A DNA stretch of 32,716 nucleotides from Candidatus Gastranaerophilales bacterium (GTDB taxonomy: Bacteria; Cyanobacteriota; Vampirovibrionia; Gastranaerophilales; Gastranaerophilaceae), in the NCBI GenBank assembly GCA_944325705.1, contig CALVBB010000021.1, positions 1-32,716 of the forward strand, written 5' to 3'. The position numbers were made by a program, and so were the translations under genes. Positions 8,612 to 17,152 of the stretch are shown here, piece after piece. The notes under the pieces are model-generated. The model ran no database searches and was not told where the DNA came from. It worked only from the letters and a program-made list of their open reading frames with translations. Numbering within the stretch: the first letter of the stretch is position 1; each line of letters begins with the position of its first letter.

Positions 8612-8618
8612 ATCTGCA

Positions 8619-8647
8619 TTTACAAATGACTGTAGTGTAAGTATAAT
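8619..8647 (+). promoter_or_regulatory. Promoter of the 8656-13693 envelope operon
   Basis: TTTACA (8619-8624), a 17-nt spacer and TATAAT (8642-8647). The ATG at 8656 follows after only 8 nt with no room for a Shine-Dalgarno, so the first gene is predicted to have a leader of 0-2 nt. The promoter is back to back with that of the vWA gene, 7 bp between the two -35 boxes. Confidence 0.7.
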
Positions 8648-8655
8648 ATATTGTA

Positions 8656-9456
8656 ATGAACCTGAAAAAGATTTTAAGTGTTTTTATATGTGTACCTTTC
8701 TTCTGGAATTGTGCTTTTGCGGCGGACAGCCTTCACATCTATGAAAGAACAGACAAACCGGTGCCGGAAGAAGAAGTAATCTATGATTTCAGCGATGAGG
8801 CACAGGAAGAATTTGACAGAAAAAATCTTATTGTGCCGACTGAGGAATTAAAACCGGTTTCGCAGCCCCAGGAATTTACACTGCCTGAAATTACGCTTGA
8901 ACATCCTCAGTTAAGCGGCGGGGTTGTATATGTAGAAGCCGGAACTCAGTTTAATGCAATGCTTAATTCGTCAATAAGTTCTGAAAGCATTGCCAACAGC
9001 GACAACGTCAGCGCACAGTTAATATCGGACTGGATAGTGAACGGAACCGTAATTGCTCCGGAGGGAAGCATTTTGAGCGGAAGCGTCGTAGATTCCAACA
9101 GGGCGACTTTTGCTATGGGGAACGGGAAAATAGGTATTAACTTTAACCGGCTTATGACGCCTGACGGACGGATAATTCCGCTTTCGACAAACAAAGTTTA
9201 TATAGTTGCAGACTCCTCAAGAGCAGGGAAAATAACAAAACGTGTTCTCGGCGGAGTATTAAGCGGCGTTGCAATCGCGGCAATTTCTATGATATTCGGG
9301 GCTGACCCGAGGGACGCTCTGATTAGAGGGGCTGCAATCGGAGGAACCGTAGGTGCGGTGTCGGCAGTAGCCTCAAAAGGGGAAGAAGTTGTTGTTCCGG
9401 AGGGAACAAACCTTCAAATTATGCTTGCCGAACCGATGACAGTTCAGCCTTATTAG
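8656..9456 (+). CDS. Exported VirB10/TrbI-like beta-domain protein with glycine zipper
   Basis: The 266-residue product has a signal peptide ending AFAA (about residue 23), an acidic linker, and a central domain with a pattern seen in VirB10/TrbI-like proteins: G-T-x-F-N-A-x-L, then I-A-P-E-G-S-x-L-x-G-S-V, an N-R motif, G-x-I-G-I-N-F-N-R-L and T-P-D-G-R-I-I-P-L. A hydrophobic glycine zipper (GAAIGGTVGAVSAV) follows and the end returns to beta sequence (PEGTNLQIML). No other type IV secretion gene is nearby, so a conjugation role is not supported. An envelope structural role is inferred from its position as first gene of an envelope operon. The family match is from pattern only. Confidence 0.6.
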   Translation: MNLKKILSVFICVPFFWNCAFAADSLHIYERTDKPVPEEEVIYDFSDEAQEEFDRKNLIVPTEELKPVSQPQEFTLPEITLEHPQLSGGVVYVEAGTQFNAMLNSSISSESIANSDNVSAQLISDWIVNGTVIAPEGSILSGSVVDSNRATFAMGNGKIGINFNRLMTPDGRIIPLSTNKVYIVADSSRAGKITKRVLGGVLSGVAIAAISMIFGADPRDALIRGAAIGGTVGAVSAVASKGEEVVVPEGTNLQIMLAEPMTVQPY

Positions 9457-9468
9457 GGGATTTTATTT

Positions 9469-11028
9469 ATGCGGATTACAATATCTACAAGCCAAAAAGA
9501 ACAAACTTTCAGCGGTAAAGATTTTATAACAATCGGAGGTAACGAACAGTTCGATTTTTATCTTGACCTTGGATTTGAATATATGCTGACGGTTGAAGTT
9601 GAGAATGGAGCGGGAAAGTTTTCCGTGCTGAATAATTTTAAGACAGAGCAGATTTTATTTAAAGGAAAACCTCTTGAGGGAAAACTCTCCTTTGAAAAAC
9701 TCTGTAAACTCCTTATAAAAGACAGTAGCGAATTCATCAGCATAAAACTTTCTCAGGACAGTGAAAGTTCTGTGCAGAATCTTAAATCAGCCCCGCAGTC
9801 TGCATCCCCGGTAAAAACCAAACTTGAAAGCCAGAAAACCGAAATTGACAAACACAGAGTTGCGATTGTAAAACAGATAGCTTTTTCAATAAACGACCTC
9901 GGCAAGAGGCTTTCTTCAAACTTCAGGGCAGCAATAATTATAAACATTGCATTATTTATGTCATCTGTTGTGACAGCTTTCGGGATTACCAATTACCTTA
10001 TGGGGCTTCCGGTAACAGAGAGCGGAACGTTTTTAAATATGCCGACAAACATAAAGGTTTTGGGAATTTTTTCAGTAATAGTGTTTGGTATAGCGCTCAC
10101 GCTCAAACAGGGAATTTTTATGATGCTTCAGGCGGCAGAAAACGGCAGGTCGTCAAAATTAGCATATAATTTTATGATATTTATATCTGCTATATTTTTT
10201 GTGGCGTTTTACGCAATAAACCTCATTTATTATATGAACCCGAACGGCAGAATTGTATTTGCTCTGTTGATTTCGGCCTTTTTCACAATGATAGAGGCAG
10301 CGCTTGCTATTTCTGCAGGATATTTCAAATTCAGCGGACACAAAATTTCAAAAGAACTCGACAAATACGAGTTCCGCGAAGATTTTGAAATTGTTTTAAA
10401 CGGTTATCAAATCTGGATAGAACGCTTCATAAACAGTCTGAGCGATGCAAAATTACACTACATTAGAGAAAAAATCTTTATGCTCCGGCTAAAAGGTGCC
10501 GGAGAGATTATAATAGGTATTTTGACAGCGCCTTTTCTTGCGTACGGGGTGTCAAATACCCTTGCAATGTGTTTTCCGGAAGCTGCCGGCTGGGTGAGAA
10601 TATCTGGACTGAGATTTTCACCGGTATTTCTCATTTTGGCAACAATGCTTATTATTTTCGCATTTTTCTCGTTTGTGAACGCATTTTTATGCGCAAAGAA
10701 AATTTCAGGCTCAAATGTAATAAAACTTGATGGATACAGGGATTATCTTTCACACGGCACAGATATTTACGGGCTTGAAAACACAAGAAAGATTAAACGT
10801 GAAGAAATCCGTTCTTTCACGATAGGAATTGCTATCATATTCATTGAATTTTCAATGAACACTTCCTACTTTATGACAGAAATAGGCGGGGATTTTAACG
10901 GAATATTTTTAAGCCTTATTGCAGCACTGGTGCCGACAGCACTTTTGATTGCAGAAACTTACCTTCTTGCAGGAACAAACTACTCAATATATGCAGCAGA
11001 TTCTCTTATTTCAAAACTGGATAAATAA
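9469..11028 (+). CDS. Eight-TM membrane protein with possible FHA-like cytoplasmic head
   Basis: This 519-residue protein is not firmly recognised. Residues 1-100 are soluble and beta-rich (TFSGKDFITIGG, then D-F-Y-L-D-L-G-F-E and KGKPLEGKLSF), a layout reminiscent of FHA phosphothreonine-binding domains, but the usual S-R and H motifs are not clear. Eight hydrophobic helices follow, four at about residues 150-290 and four at about 345-510, separated by a charged segment. AGGGGA 8 nt before the ATG supports the start. It follows the VirB10-like gene by 12 bp and its stop overlaps the next ATG by one base (TAATG), implying translational coupling to the TonB-like gene. It could be the inner-membrane partner of the two TonB/TolA-like proteins; that is inference. 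Confidence 0.55.
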   Translation: MRITISTSQKEQTFSGKDFITIGGNEQFDFYLDLGFEYMLTVEVENGAGKFSVLNNFKTEQILFKGKPLEGKLSFEKLCKLLIKDSSEFISIKLSQDSESSVQNLKSAPQSASPVKTKLESQKTEIDKHRVAIVKQIAFSINDLGKRLSSNFRAAIIINIALFMSSVVTAFGITNYLMGLPVTESGTFLNMPTNIKVLGIFSVIVFGIALTLKQGIFMMLQAAENGRSSKLAYNFMIFISAIFFVAFYAINLIYYMNPNGRIVFALLISAFFTMIEAALAISAGYFKFSGHKISKELDKYEFREDFEIVLNGYQIWIERFINSLSDAKLHYIREKIFMLRLKGAGEIIIGILTAPFLAYGVSNTLAMCFPEAAGWVRISGLRFSPVFLILATMLIIFAFFSFVNAFLCAKKISGSNVIKLDGYRDYLSHGTDIYGLENTRKIKREEIRSFTIGIAIIFIEFSMNTSYFMTEIGGDFNGIFLSLIAALVPTALLIAETYLLAGTNYSIYAADSLISKLDK

Positions 11029-11891
11029 TGAACAAATTCTTATCAGCAATAATAATTTTAGCATTCATAATCGCCACAGTAACCGTTTTGGTGGTAAAAC
11101 CGGCAATTTACAAGCAGGTGCTCTTTTCACCTGCTGAAGTCGAAATCCAAACAACAGAACCTGAAATTCAAGAAAAAGAAATCCGCGTAAAAGAAATTCA
11201 ACCCCTTAAACAAAAAGAAGAAAAAATAAAAATTACACCGCAGGAAGTAATCAAAGAAACTCAAAAGCTTATAAACACTGAAGGAAATACTTCTCAAAAA
11301 AATGTAAAAGAAATAAAAAAACAGGAACAAAAGTCATCTGCTAAAGATGTAAAAACTTCTAAGCCGCGGGAACTTCCTGCATCAATCAAAGAAATTCTGA
11401 ACCCGCAGCAAAAAACAGAAACAAGAACCGTTAAAAAAGAAACCACTGAGACTGAAACAGAAACAAAAATTCAGCCTCCGCCAAAAGAAGTTCAGCCGCC
11501 TCTGCAGCAGCCGCAGATTAAACAGCTTACTGAACAGGAAGAAATTATTGTATGGAACCGCTGGCGGAGTAATCTGCAAAACAAAGTTATGAGGGATGTC
11601 AAAATTGATGCACCGCTCGGTACAAGGTTTAGATTTTCGTTTACGGTTGACCGCTACGGACAGATTTCCAATCTGAAAGTCTGGTCTGACAATCCTGAAT
11701 ATACCTCGCTTGCCGTAAGACAGATAAAGCCGCTTCTTCTGAGTTATCAGGGGCAGCCTATCCTGAACTTTCCTCAAGGAACAAAACGTATCGTAACAAA
11801 CGTGACAGGAGGCTTTGTTCTTGCTACATTTGATAAGTACAGTAAGCCGTCAGACTACTCTGATGTTGAAAGAATAAAATACTTGAGGTAA
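11028..11891 (+). CDS. TonB/TolA-like periplasm-spanning protein
   Basis: The 287-residue product has the TonB/TolA plan: one N-terminal membrane anchor (residues about 4-26), a long Lys/Glu/Pro-rich linker (about 35-170) and a C-terminal alpha/beta domain of about 100 residues beginning EEIIVWNRWRSNLQNKVM. The segment RFRFSFTVDRYGQISNLKVWS matches the V-x-F-x-[VI]-x2-x-G-x-[IV]-x-N-x2-V strand-turn-strand of TonB-type domains. It would transmit force or bridge inner and outer membranes. Start overlaps the preceding stop by one base. It differs from classical TonB in lacking neighbouring ExbB/ExbD; the preceding 8-TM protein may fill that role. Confidence 0.7.
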   Translation: MNKFLSAIIILAFIIATVTVLVVKPAIYKQVLFSPAEVEIQTTEPEIQEKEIRVKEIQPLKQKEEKIKITPQEVIKETQKLINTEGNTSQKNVKEIKKQEQKSSAKDVKTSKPRELPASIKEILNPQQKTETRTVKKETTETETETKIQPPPKEVQPPLQQPQIKQLTEQEEIIVWNRWRSNLQNKVMRDVKIDAPLGTRFRFSFTVDRYGQISNLKVWSDNPEYTSLAVRQIKPLLLSYQGQPILNFPQGTKRIVTNVTGGFVLATFDKYSKPSDYSDVERIKYLR

Positions 11892-11893
11892 AA

Positions 11894-12769
11894 ATGTTCA
11901 GATGTACAGATTGTAATGCAGAATACAAAATAAAACCGGATTACTGCGATTGCGGAAATAATACGTTTGAAGAAGTTCCACAAGCCGCCAAAAGTTTTAA
12001 AGCTATACCGGCAGGACAAATTGTATCAATCGTAATATTCATATTCTGCCTTATACTTGCAATAATCCCTTGGACAATTCCTGACAAAAAGCCTCAAAAA
12101 CAACCGGCTGAACCGCAAAAATCAGAAAAGCCGGCTCCTGCCATTCCGAATATTGATAAAATATGGAACAATACAGTAAAAAAATCCGAACCTGCCGGAA
12201 ATATTCCGGCACCAGAAATTCTCAAGGATGTTCCACCGGAAACAAAAACTCCGGAGCAACCCATTCAGAAAAAAGTTCAGGAGAAAAAATCAGCCGCAAA
12301 AAGTTCCGCGCAGGGAAAACCGGTCAAACCGGCAGCACCATCAGCGCAGAAAACATCCCCACACAAACCTTCAACAAAAACCTCCGCACCTGACAAAAAG
12401 CAAACAGCCGCACCTGTTCCGAAAAATACAGCGCAAACACAGCAAAAACCCCAAAAACGTGTTATGGATAAAACTGAATTTGAAAATTACAAAAACAGCA
12501 TTAGACTTGCGCTGCTCTCTAAACTTGATCTTGTAAAAATCAGCGGCAAAGGGGAATGCGCAATTAAATTCAGCCTTGCACAAAACGGAAAACTCTTGAA
12601 CAGAGGCTTTCTCTATCAGTCAAATAACAAAAGTCTGAATGACCAGATATATTATATGCTTATGCGGCTTCCTGTTTACAGAACACCTCCAGAAGGTTAT
12701 AACGGGGAAGTGATAAAGTTGAAGTTCTACATTGATAACGGCGCCTACGAGATTAGCTTTATTGACTAG
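11894..12769 (+). CDS. Zinc-ribbon-headed TonB/TolA-like protein
   Basis: This 291-residue protein starts with a cytoplasmic mini zinc ribbon (CTDC, then CDC at residues 4-20), followed by one transmembrane helix (about 43-62), a Pro/Lys/Ala-rich linker of about 130 residues and a C-terminal TolA/TonB-like domain (KTEFENYKNSIRLALLSKLD, then CAIKFSLAQNGKLLNRGFL). The linker composition indicates a periplasm-spanning stalk. It begins 2 bp after the upstream stop with GAGG at 5 nt, so it is coupled to the first TonB-like gene. A zinc ribbon on the cytoplasmic side of such a protein is unusual and may bind a cytoplasmic partner. The C-terminal assignment is weaker than for its neighbour. Confidence 0.62.
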   Translation: MFRCTDCNAEYKIKPDYCDCGNNTFEEVPQAAKSFKAIPAGQIVSIVIFIFCLILAIIPWTIPDKKPQKQPAEPQKSEKPAPAIPNIDKIWNNTVKKSEPAGNIPAPEILKDVPPETKTPEQPIQKKVQEKKSAAKSSAQGKPVKPAAPSAQKTSPHKPSTKTSAPDKKQTAAPVPKNTAQTQQKPQKRVMDKTEFENYKNSIRLALLSKLDLVKISGKGECAIKFSLAQNGKLLNRGFLYQSNNKSLNDQIYYMLMRLPVYRTPPEGYNGEVIKLKFYIDNGAYEISFID

Positions 12770-12826
12770 CAGAATAGCCGCATAGGAGAATTGTTTTATC
12801 CTGTATAAAATAATAAATTTCCCTGT

Positions 12827-13693
12827 ATGGGAATCAGAAACTTTATCGTAACAACACTTTTAATATTAATATTCTTAGCTGTAATAATCCCGGGAGGATA
12901 TTACTTTTACCGGTATCTTTCATATACACGCATCGTTGCGGAGTTTGATGATGCTGAACCGCTTCCTCCAAAGATGAGTGTATTTTATAAGGGCTTTAAC
13001 ATAGGGAAAGTAACAAAAGTAAAGCCTGTCGATGATTACACAAAAACCGAAGTCCACATATTATTTTTTCCTGCAGACCTGCAGCTTCCAAAAAACGTTA
13101 CGGCACGCGTAAAAAATTATAGAAAAAAGTTTGACTATATCGATATTGATTACCCTGAGCTTCCATCAGAAACAATGCTCAAAAACGGTGATCGTATAAA
13201 AGGGAAAACATCAGCAAGTATAGAATCCTTTATGAACGAACAGAGCGAGAATGGCACACTTGATTTAATCGTGGATAATATTTCCGCTTTTATAGACACT
13301 CTTAATAATACAACAAAAAATGCAGGGGATTTATTGAATACACTCAACGCCACAGTTAAAGAAAATCAACGAAACATAAACAGAACAACCGGCAACCTTG
13401 AGATGACAACAAGAAATCTGCGCTTAACCACATTGAAGCTTAATCGCTCCATTAAGCAGGACATGACAGATGAAAGTATTGAAAACCTCAATCAGACTAC
13501 CCGCAATATAAAAGAAATTACAAAAAGCATTGACTGCGCAACCAGAAATCTTACACAGACAATGGACAACGTAAATTCAATCACCGGCAACGTAGATGAC
13601 ATAACCTGCACTGTGTCAAAAACCCTCAAAAGCCGTATGGGAATGATGAGGCTTTTATTCGGCAAGCCGGATGATTGCAGCTGCAAACGCTGA
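12827..13693 (+). CDS. MCE/MlaD family lipid-transfer protein
   Basis: The 288-residue protein has an N-terminal anchor (residues 7-30), a single MCE domain (about 33-115; FDDAEPLPPKMSVFYKGFNIGKV is the typical G-x-x-V-x-Y-x-G-x-x-[IV]-G core) and a long helical C-terminal region rich in NxTT and [IL]xxTTRN repeats, as in MlaD/PqiB-type tunnel subunits. Known family members shuttle phospholipids between membranes with an MlaE/MlaF ABC module, absent here. Four cysteines occur in the last 50 residues, ending CSCKR. There is no clear Shine-Dalgarno at 12827. It follows the second TonB-like gene by 57 bp and stops 1 bp from the converging gdhA stop, with no terminator between. Confidence 0.85.
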   Translation: MGIRNFIVTTLLILIFLAVIIPGGYYFYRYLSYTRIVAEFDDAEPLPPKMSVFYKGFNIGKVTKVKPVDDYTKTEVHILFFPADLQLPKNVTARVKNYRKKFDYIDIDYPELPSETMLKNGDRIKGKTSASIESFMNEQSENGTLDLIVDNISAFIDTLNNTTKNAGDLLNTLNATVKENQRNINRTTGNLEMTTRNLRLTTLKLNRSIKQDMTDESIENLNQTTRNIKEITKSIDCATRNLTQTMDNVNSITGNVDDITCTVSKTLKSRMGMMRLLFGKPDDCSCKR

Positions 13694-13694
13694 T

Positions 13695-15050
13695 TTAAAC
13701 AACACCCTGTGCAATCATTGCTTCTGCAAGCTTTGTAAACGCAGCAATATTAGCACCTGCAGCATAATTATTTCCGAGCTCGTATCTGTCGGCCGCATCT
13801 TTGCAGGACTTGAAAATATTTTTCATAATATTTTCAAGTTTTCTGTCAACCTCTTCAAACGTATAATAAAATCTCATGCTGTTCTGACTCATTTCAATGG
13901 CAGAAGTTGCAACACCGCCGGCATTTGCAGCCTTTGCCGGAGCAAATAACACATTATTTGCGAGAAAATACTCAATAGCCTCCATTGATGTCGGCATATT
14001 AGCACCTTCACCGACTGCAGTAACTCCGTTTTGGACAAGGAGTTTCGCAGCATCCAGAGAAATTTCATTCTGTGTAGCGCAAGGAAGTGCAATATCTGTC
14101 TTAATAGACCAGATAGGGAACGGATTTTCCGCTGTGGCTTCAGTATAAACAGCCTCTTTATGATTTATAAGATAATTTTTAATCCTTCCTCGCTCAACCT
14201 CTTTAATACGCTTAATATCATTAAGTTCAATTCCGTATTTATCGTAAATACAGCCGTTGGAATCACTCATTGCAACGACTTTTGCTCCGAGTTCCTGAGC
14301 CTTCTGGCAGGCGTAAATTGCAACATTGCCGGAACCGGAAATTGTAACTGTTTTTCCTTCAAAAGAATTTCCGCCGTTACTTTTCAACATCTCTCGCATA
14401 AAATAAATCAAACCGTATCCTGTTGCCTCTGTTCTTGCAAGAGATCCTCCGTAGGCAACGCTTTTACCTGTCAAAACTCCGCCTTCGTAGGCGTCTTTAA
14501 TTCTTTTATACTGTCCGAAAAGATAGCCGATTTCTCTTGCCCCGACACCAATATCACCGGCAGGGACATCAACATCTTGCCCTATATGCCTCTGGAGTTC
14601 AGTCATAAAACTCTGGCAGAAACGCATAACCTCGGCGTCTGATTTACCTTTTGGATCAAAATCGCTTCCGCCTTTACCGCCGCCTATAGGCAACCCTGTC
14701 AGTGCATTTTTAAATACCTGTTCAAACCCTAAAAATTTAATAATACTCTGATTAACACTAGGATGGAATCTTAATCCTCCCTTATAAGGCCCGATAAGAC
14801 TGCTAAATTGCACTCTATATCCTCTGTTTATCCTGATTTTTCCGGAATCATCCACCCATGGGATTCTAAATATTATTAAGCGTTCCGGTTCCACCATTCT
14901 CTCAAGAATTGCAAACTTTTCATAATCCCCGTTTTTTTCAACAACCGGCTTCAATGCGGACAAAACCTCATCTACAGCTTGAAAAAACTCCGGCTCACCC
15001 GAATTTTTTAACTTGACATCATCCAAAACCTTTTCAACATACATACTCAT
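13695..15050 (-). CDS. gdhA: NADP-type glutamate dehydrogenase (class I, hexameric)
   Basis: A full-length 451-residue enzyme converting 2-oxoglutarate and ammonium to glutamate (or the reverse). Diagnostic motifs: GPYKGGLRFHPSVN (87-100), catalytic K126 in LPIGGGKGGSDFDPKG, D166 in PAGDIGVGAREIG, and the nucleotide-binding VTISGSGNVAIYACQKAQ. The order and spacing match E. coli GdhA, favouring the NADPH biosynthetic type. AAGGA lies 8-9 nt before the ATG at 15050. It has its own TTTACA-17-TATAAT promoter and a leader of about 78 nt with no confident structure. Confidence 0.97.
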   Translation of the reverse strand: MSMYVEKVLDDVKLKNSGEPEFFQAVDEVLSALKPVVEKNGDYEKFAILERMVEPERLIIFRIPWVDDSGKIRINRGYRVQFSSLIGPYKGGLRFHPSVNQSIIKFLGFEQVFKNALTGLPIGGGKGGSDFDPKGKSDAEVMRFCQSFMTELQRHIGQDVDVPAGDIGVGAREIGYLFGQYKRIKDAYEGGVLTGKSVAYGGSLARTEATGYGLIYFMREMLKSNGGNSFEGKTVTISGSGNVAIYACQKAQELGAKVVAMSDSNGCIYDKYGIELNDIKRIKEVERGRIKNYLINHKEAVYTEATAENPFPIWSIKTDIALPCATQNEISLDAAKLLVQNGVTAVGEGANMPTSMEAIEYFLANNVLFAPAKAANAGGVATSAIEMSQNSMRFYYTFEEVDRKLENIMKNIFKSCKDAADRYELGNNYAAGANIAAFTKLAEAMIAQGVV

Positions 15051-15134
15051 AATAAAATTCCTTATCTGTTCCGGTCAAACAGCTTTCCAGTCTTTACACC
15101 TTCAGCCGGAGCCGCATTCGTTAAACTTTTCTAT

Positions 15135-15163
15135 ATTATATCACTAAATTACACTTTTGTAAA
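15135..15163 (-). promoter_or_regulatory. gdhA promoter
   Basis: Minus strand: TTTACA (15163-15158), a 17-nt spacer and TATAAT (15140-15135). It overlaps the -35 region expected for the divergent SIMPL gene, so the two transcripts may compete. Confidence 0.75.
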
Positions 15164-15174
15164 ATTCAAATCTG

Positions 15175-15183
15175 TGTTATAAT
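15175..15183 (+). promoter_or_regulatory. Extended -10 promoter of the SIMPL gene
   Basis: TGTTATAAT gives a TGn extension on a consensus -10. The -35 is weak (TTTTGT at 15155-15160). AGGAGA before the ATG at 15221 supports the downstream start. Confidence 0.6.
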
Positions 15184-15220
15184 AAATAAAAAGGTTATCA
15201 TCTGTAGACAGGAGAAGTAT

Positions 15221-15946
15221 ATGTTTGAAAAATTAGAAAAATTTCAGATTACTATTTTAGCTGTAGTGCTTGCAGCAGGGCTTATCTGGGCAACACAAAT
15301 CGCAACTGCCCGGATTTCAAAAGATGTAATTTCAGTAACCGGTTCATCCTATAAAACAGTAACCTCAGACAGCGGGCGGCTTGAATTCCGGATTATGACA
15401 AGACATGCAACAAAAGCAGGTGCTTACGAGACCATAAGCAAACAGGTTCCGGAGGTTAAAAACTTTATAAAGTCAAAAGGATTCGCAGAGGACGAGATTG
15501 AAATAAAATCTCCGAACGGCTATTACACATACAAAACCCTTCCGAACGGAAACTCTACAAATGAAATTGCTTACTACCACATTTCACAGCCAATGTTTGT
15601 AACATCAAAGGATGTACAAAAAATTAAAACCCTTTCAGTAGAACTACCTTCACTTATAAAAGACGGCATAGATATTGATGCTTACAATCCGGAATACTTC
15701 TATTCAAAACTTGCGGATGACAAGGTTCAGATGCTTGAAGAAGCTACAAAAGACGCAAAACAGCGTGCTGATGCCATGTTAAAAGCTACACACAACAGAA
15801 CAGGCAAAATTCAGTCTGTCAGAATGGGAGTTTTCCAGATTACGCCTGTTGATTCCACAAACGTTTCAGATATGGGCATAAGCGACACCTCTACAATTGA
15901 TAAAAAAATCACATCAGTTGCAAATGTTACTTTCCGGATTAAGTAG
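15221..15946 (+). CDS. SIMPL (DUF541) domain envelope protein
   Basis: This 241-residue protein has an N-terminal signal anchor (residues about 8-30) followed by one SIMPL domain: VISVTGSSYKTVTSDSG, GFAEDEIEIKSPNGYYTY, the TSKDVQKI block and the C-terminal A-x-Q-R-A-D-A-M-L-K-A motif. SIMPL proteins are exported oligomeric proteins of poorly defined role linked to oxidative and envelope stress. The sequence after residue 205 returns to a strand (ITSVANVTFRIK), as is usual in the family. It is followed 14 bp later by a small secreted protein with its own AAGGAG and the two are probably cotranscribed. Confidence 0.88.
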   Translation: MFEKLEKFQITILAVVLAAGLIWATQIATARISKDVISVTGSSYKTVTSDSGRLEFRIMTRHATKAGAYETISKQVPEVKNFIKSKGFAEDEIEIKSPNGYYTYKTLPNGNSTNEIAYYHISQPMFVTSKDVQKIKTLSVELPSLIKDGIDIDAYNPEYFYSKLADDKVQMLEEATKDAKQRADAMLKATHNRTGKIQSVRMGVFQITPVDSTNVSDMGISDTSTIDKKITSVANVTFRIK

Positions 15947-15960
15947 AAAGGAGTATTTTT

Positions 15961-16332
15961 ATGAAAAAACTTGCACTCTTAATCATTGCCTGCGGAATCT
16001 GCACCAGCACTGTCGGAGCGTATCCTGAAATTCCGCCTTCCGCGGTAAACGATATTCAGGGGCTTCAGGGAATACACCGCCACGATATGCAGTTAATGCA
16101 GCAGCAGATTTTCAGAAAACAGGAATTTGATGAAACAAAAGACATTCAGGCACAAAAAGAAAAGAAAAAACGTGAACTGGAAAATGCAGACATAAGATCT
16201 GACGATCCAGCTTTGAAAAAAATCCTCGAAAAAAGAAAGACAAAAGATGTCAACTTTGTAGAAGAAAATGGTGAAATAAAAATTGAAAATACCCGCCCGT
16301 CAGAGCCTCCGGAAAAGGACTCTAAAACTTAA
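15961..16332 (+). CDS. Small secreted charged protein, unknown function
   Basis: The 123-residue product has a signal peptide (MKKLALLIIACGICTSTVGA). The mature part is highly charged and helical: a Gln/Met-rich stretch (HDMQLMQQQIFRKQEF) followed by Lys/Glu-rich sequence likely to form a coiled coil, and a Pro-rich tail. A cysteine at position 11 of the signal region is not in a lipobox. AAGGAG lies 7 nt before the ATG. It is probably cotranscribed with the SIMPL gene. The family is not recognised. Confidence 0.7.
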   Translation: MKKLALLIIACGICTSTVGAYPEIPPSAVNDIQGLQGIHRHDMQLMQQQIFRKQEFDETKDIQAQKEKKKRELENADIRSDDPALKKILEKRKTKDVNFVEENGEIKIENTRPSEPPEKDSKT

Positions 16333-16374
16333 TAAATTCTGCCAATTGAGCAAAACTATACGCAAAAAGAAAAA

Positions 16375-17076
16375 TTAATTACTCTGTCCTGCCCTGTATC
16401 CGCACCAGGAAAAAATTACAGGCAGGGCTTTTTCAACATGAAGATGCTTAACCCCCGGAAACTTTGCAATGACAAGCGCGCCAAACGCATCATCAACATT
16501 TGCAATAGCGTCTTTCATTGTTAATTTTCTATCCGGAACTTTATCCTCGGGGTCATTTATTTTATTTGAAATTTCTGCACCCAGATACATCCCGCTGATT
16601 AACCCTGCACCTGTACCAATCATTTTATAGGTACTGTGGTTAAGAGGTTTTATTTTCTCGCATAGTTTTATAGCTCCGCAGACAAGAGTTGTCGGAACTG
16701 CCGTATTCATAAACTGAAAAACACCCTCATCCAGTTTTCTTTTTTTATGAATCCGATTTTTCTCTCCTGTCAATCCGGCAAGCACTCCACCTGTGATTGC
16801 ACCTAAACTCACAGCCATCATCTCTTTAAATCCGTATTCCAGCGAAAAGAATTGTTTTATCCCTTTAATTTTACCATCACGCTTTTTTAAAAAATAAAGG
16901 ACTGGCAAAGCTGTTCCGACTGCAGCGCCAGCTGCAACCTTCACCCCGGTAAAAACATCAGTTTTTTCACTCTTGTGGTTACGGTAACCTGAATAACCCT
17001 TGCGCGCCTTCTGCTCATCCGGAAATGCTTTAAAATAGTATTTGCTTTTATTCTCGTTTGATATACGGTTAAACAT
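16375..17076 (-). CDS. Hypothetical glycine-rich membrane protein
   Basis: This 233-residue protein is not recognised. A basic soluble N-terminus (about 40 residues, rich in Lys, Tyr, Arg) precedes hydrophobic glycine-zipper-like segments: VKVAAGAAVGTALPVLYFL, MMAVSLGAITGGVLAGL and MIGTGAGLISGMYLGA. It ends with a fourth weaker hydrophobic stretch. The composition suggests a small-residue-packed membrane protein. The leader contains a 7-bp inverted repeat (17086-17092 with 17107-17113). The start has no well-spaced Shine-Dalgarno, so it is less certain than the frame. Confidence 0.6.
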   Translation of the reverse strand: MFNRISNENKSKYYFKAFPDEQKARKGYSGYRNHKSEKTDVFTGVKVAAGAAVGTALPVLYFLKKRDGKIKGIKQFFSLEYGFKEMMAVSLGAITGGVLAGLTGEKNRIHKKRKLDEGVFQFMNTAVPTTLVCGAIKLCEKIKPLNHSTYKMIGTGAGLISGMYLGAEISNKINDPEDKVPDRKLTMKDAIANVDDAFGALVIAKFPGVKHLHVEKALPVIFSWCGYRAGQSN

Positions 17077-17152
17077 AATAATTTAAGGTTATCTCCCTAA
17101 TAAAGTATAACCTGAAAAAAATTTTTTTTGCCCCGAAAAGCGTAAAGTTTTG

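Noticed and set aside
12163..12583. Short alternative frames in the second TonB-like gene
   Set aside because: Caused by the biased Pro/Lys/Ala linker; the main frame has domains at both ends and a ribosome binding site.
14031..14642. 203-codon plus-strand frame
   Set aside because: Antisense to gdhA, whose motifs and length are unambiguous.
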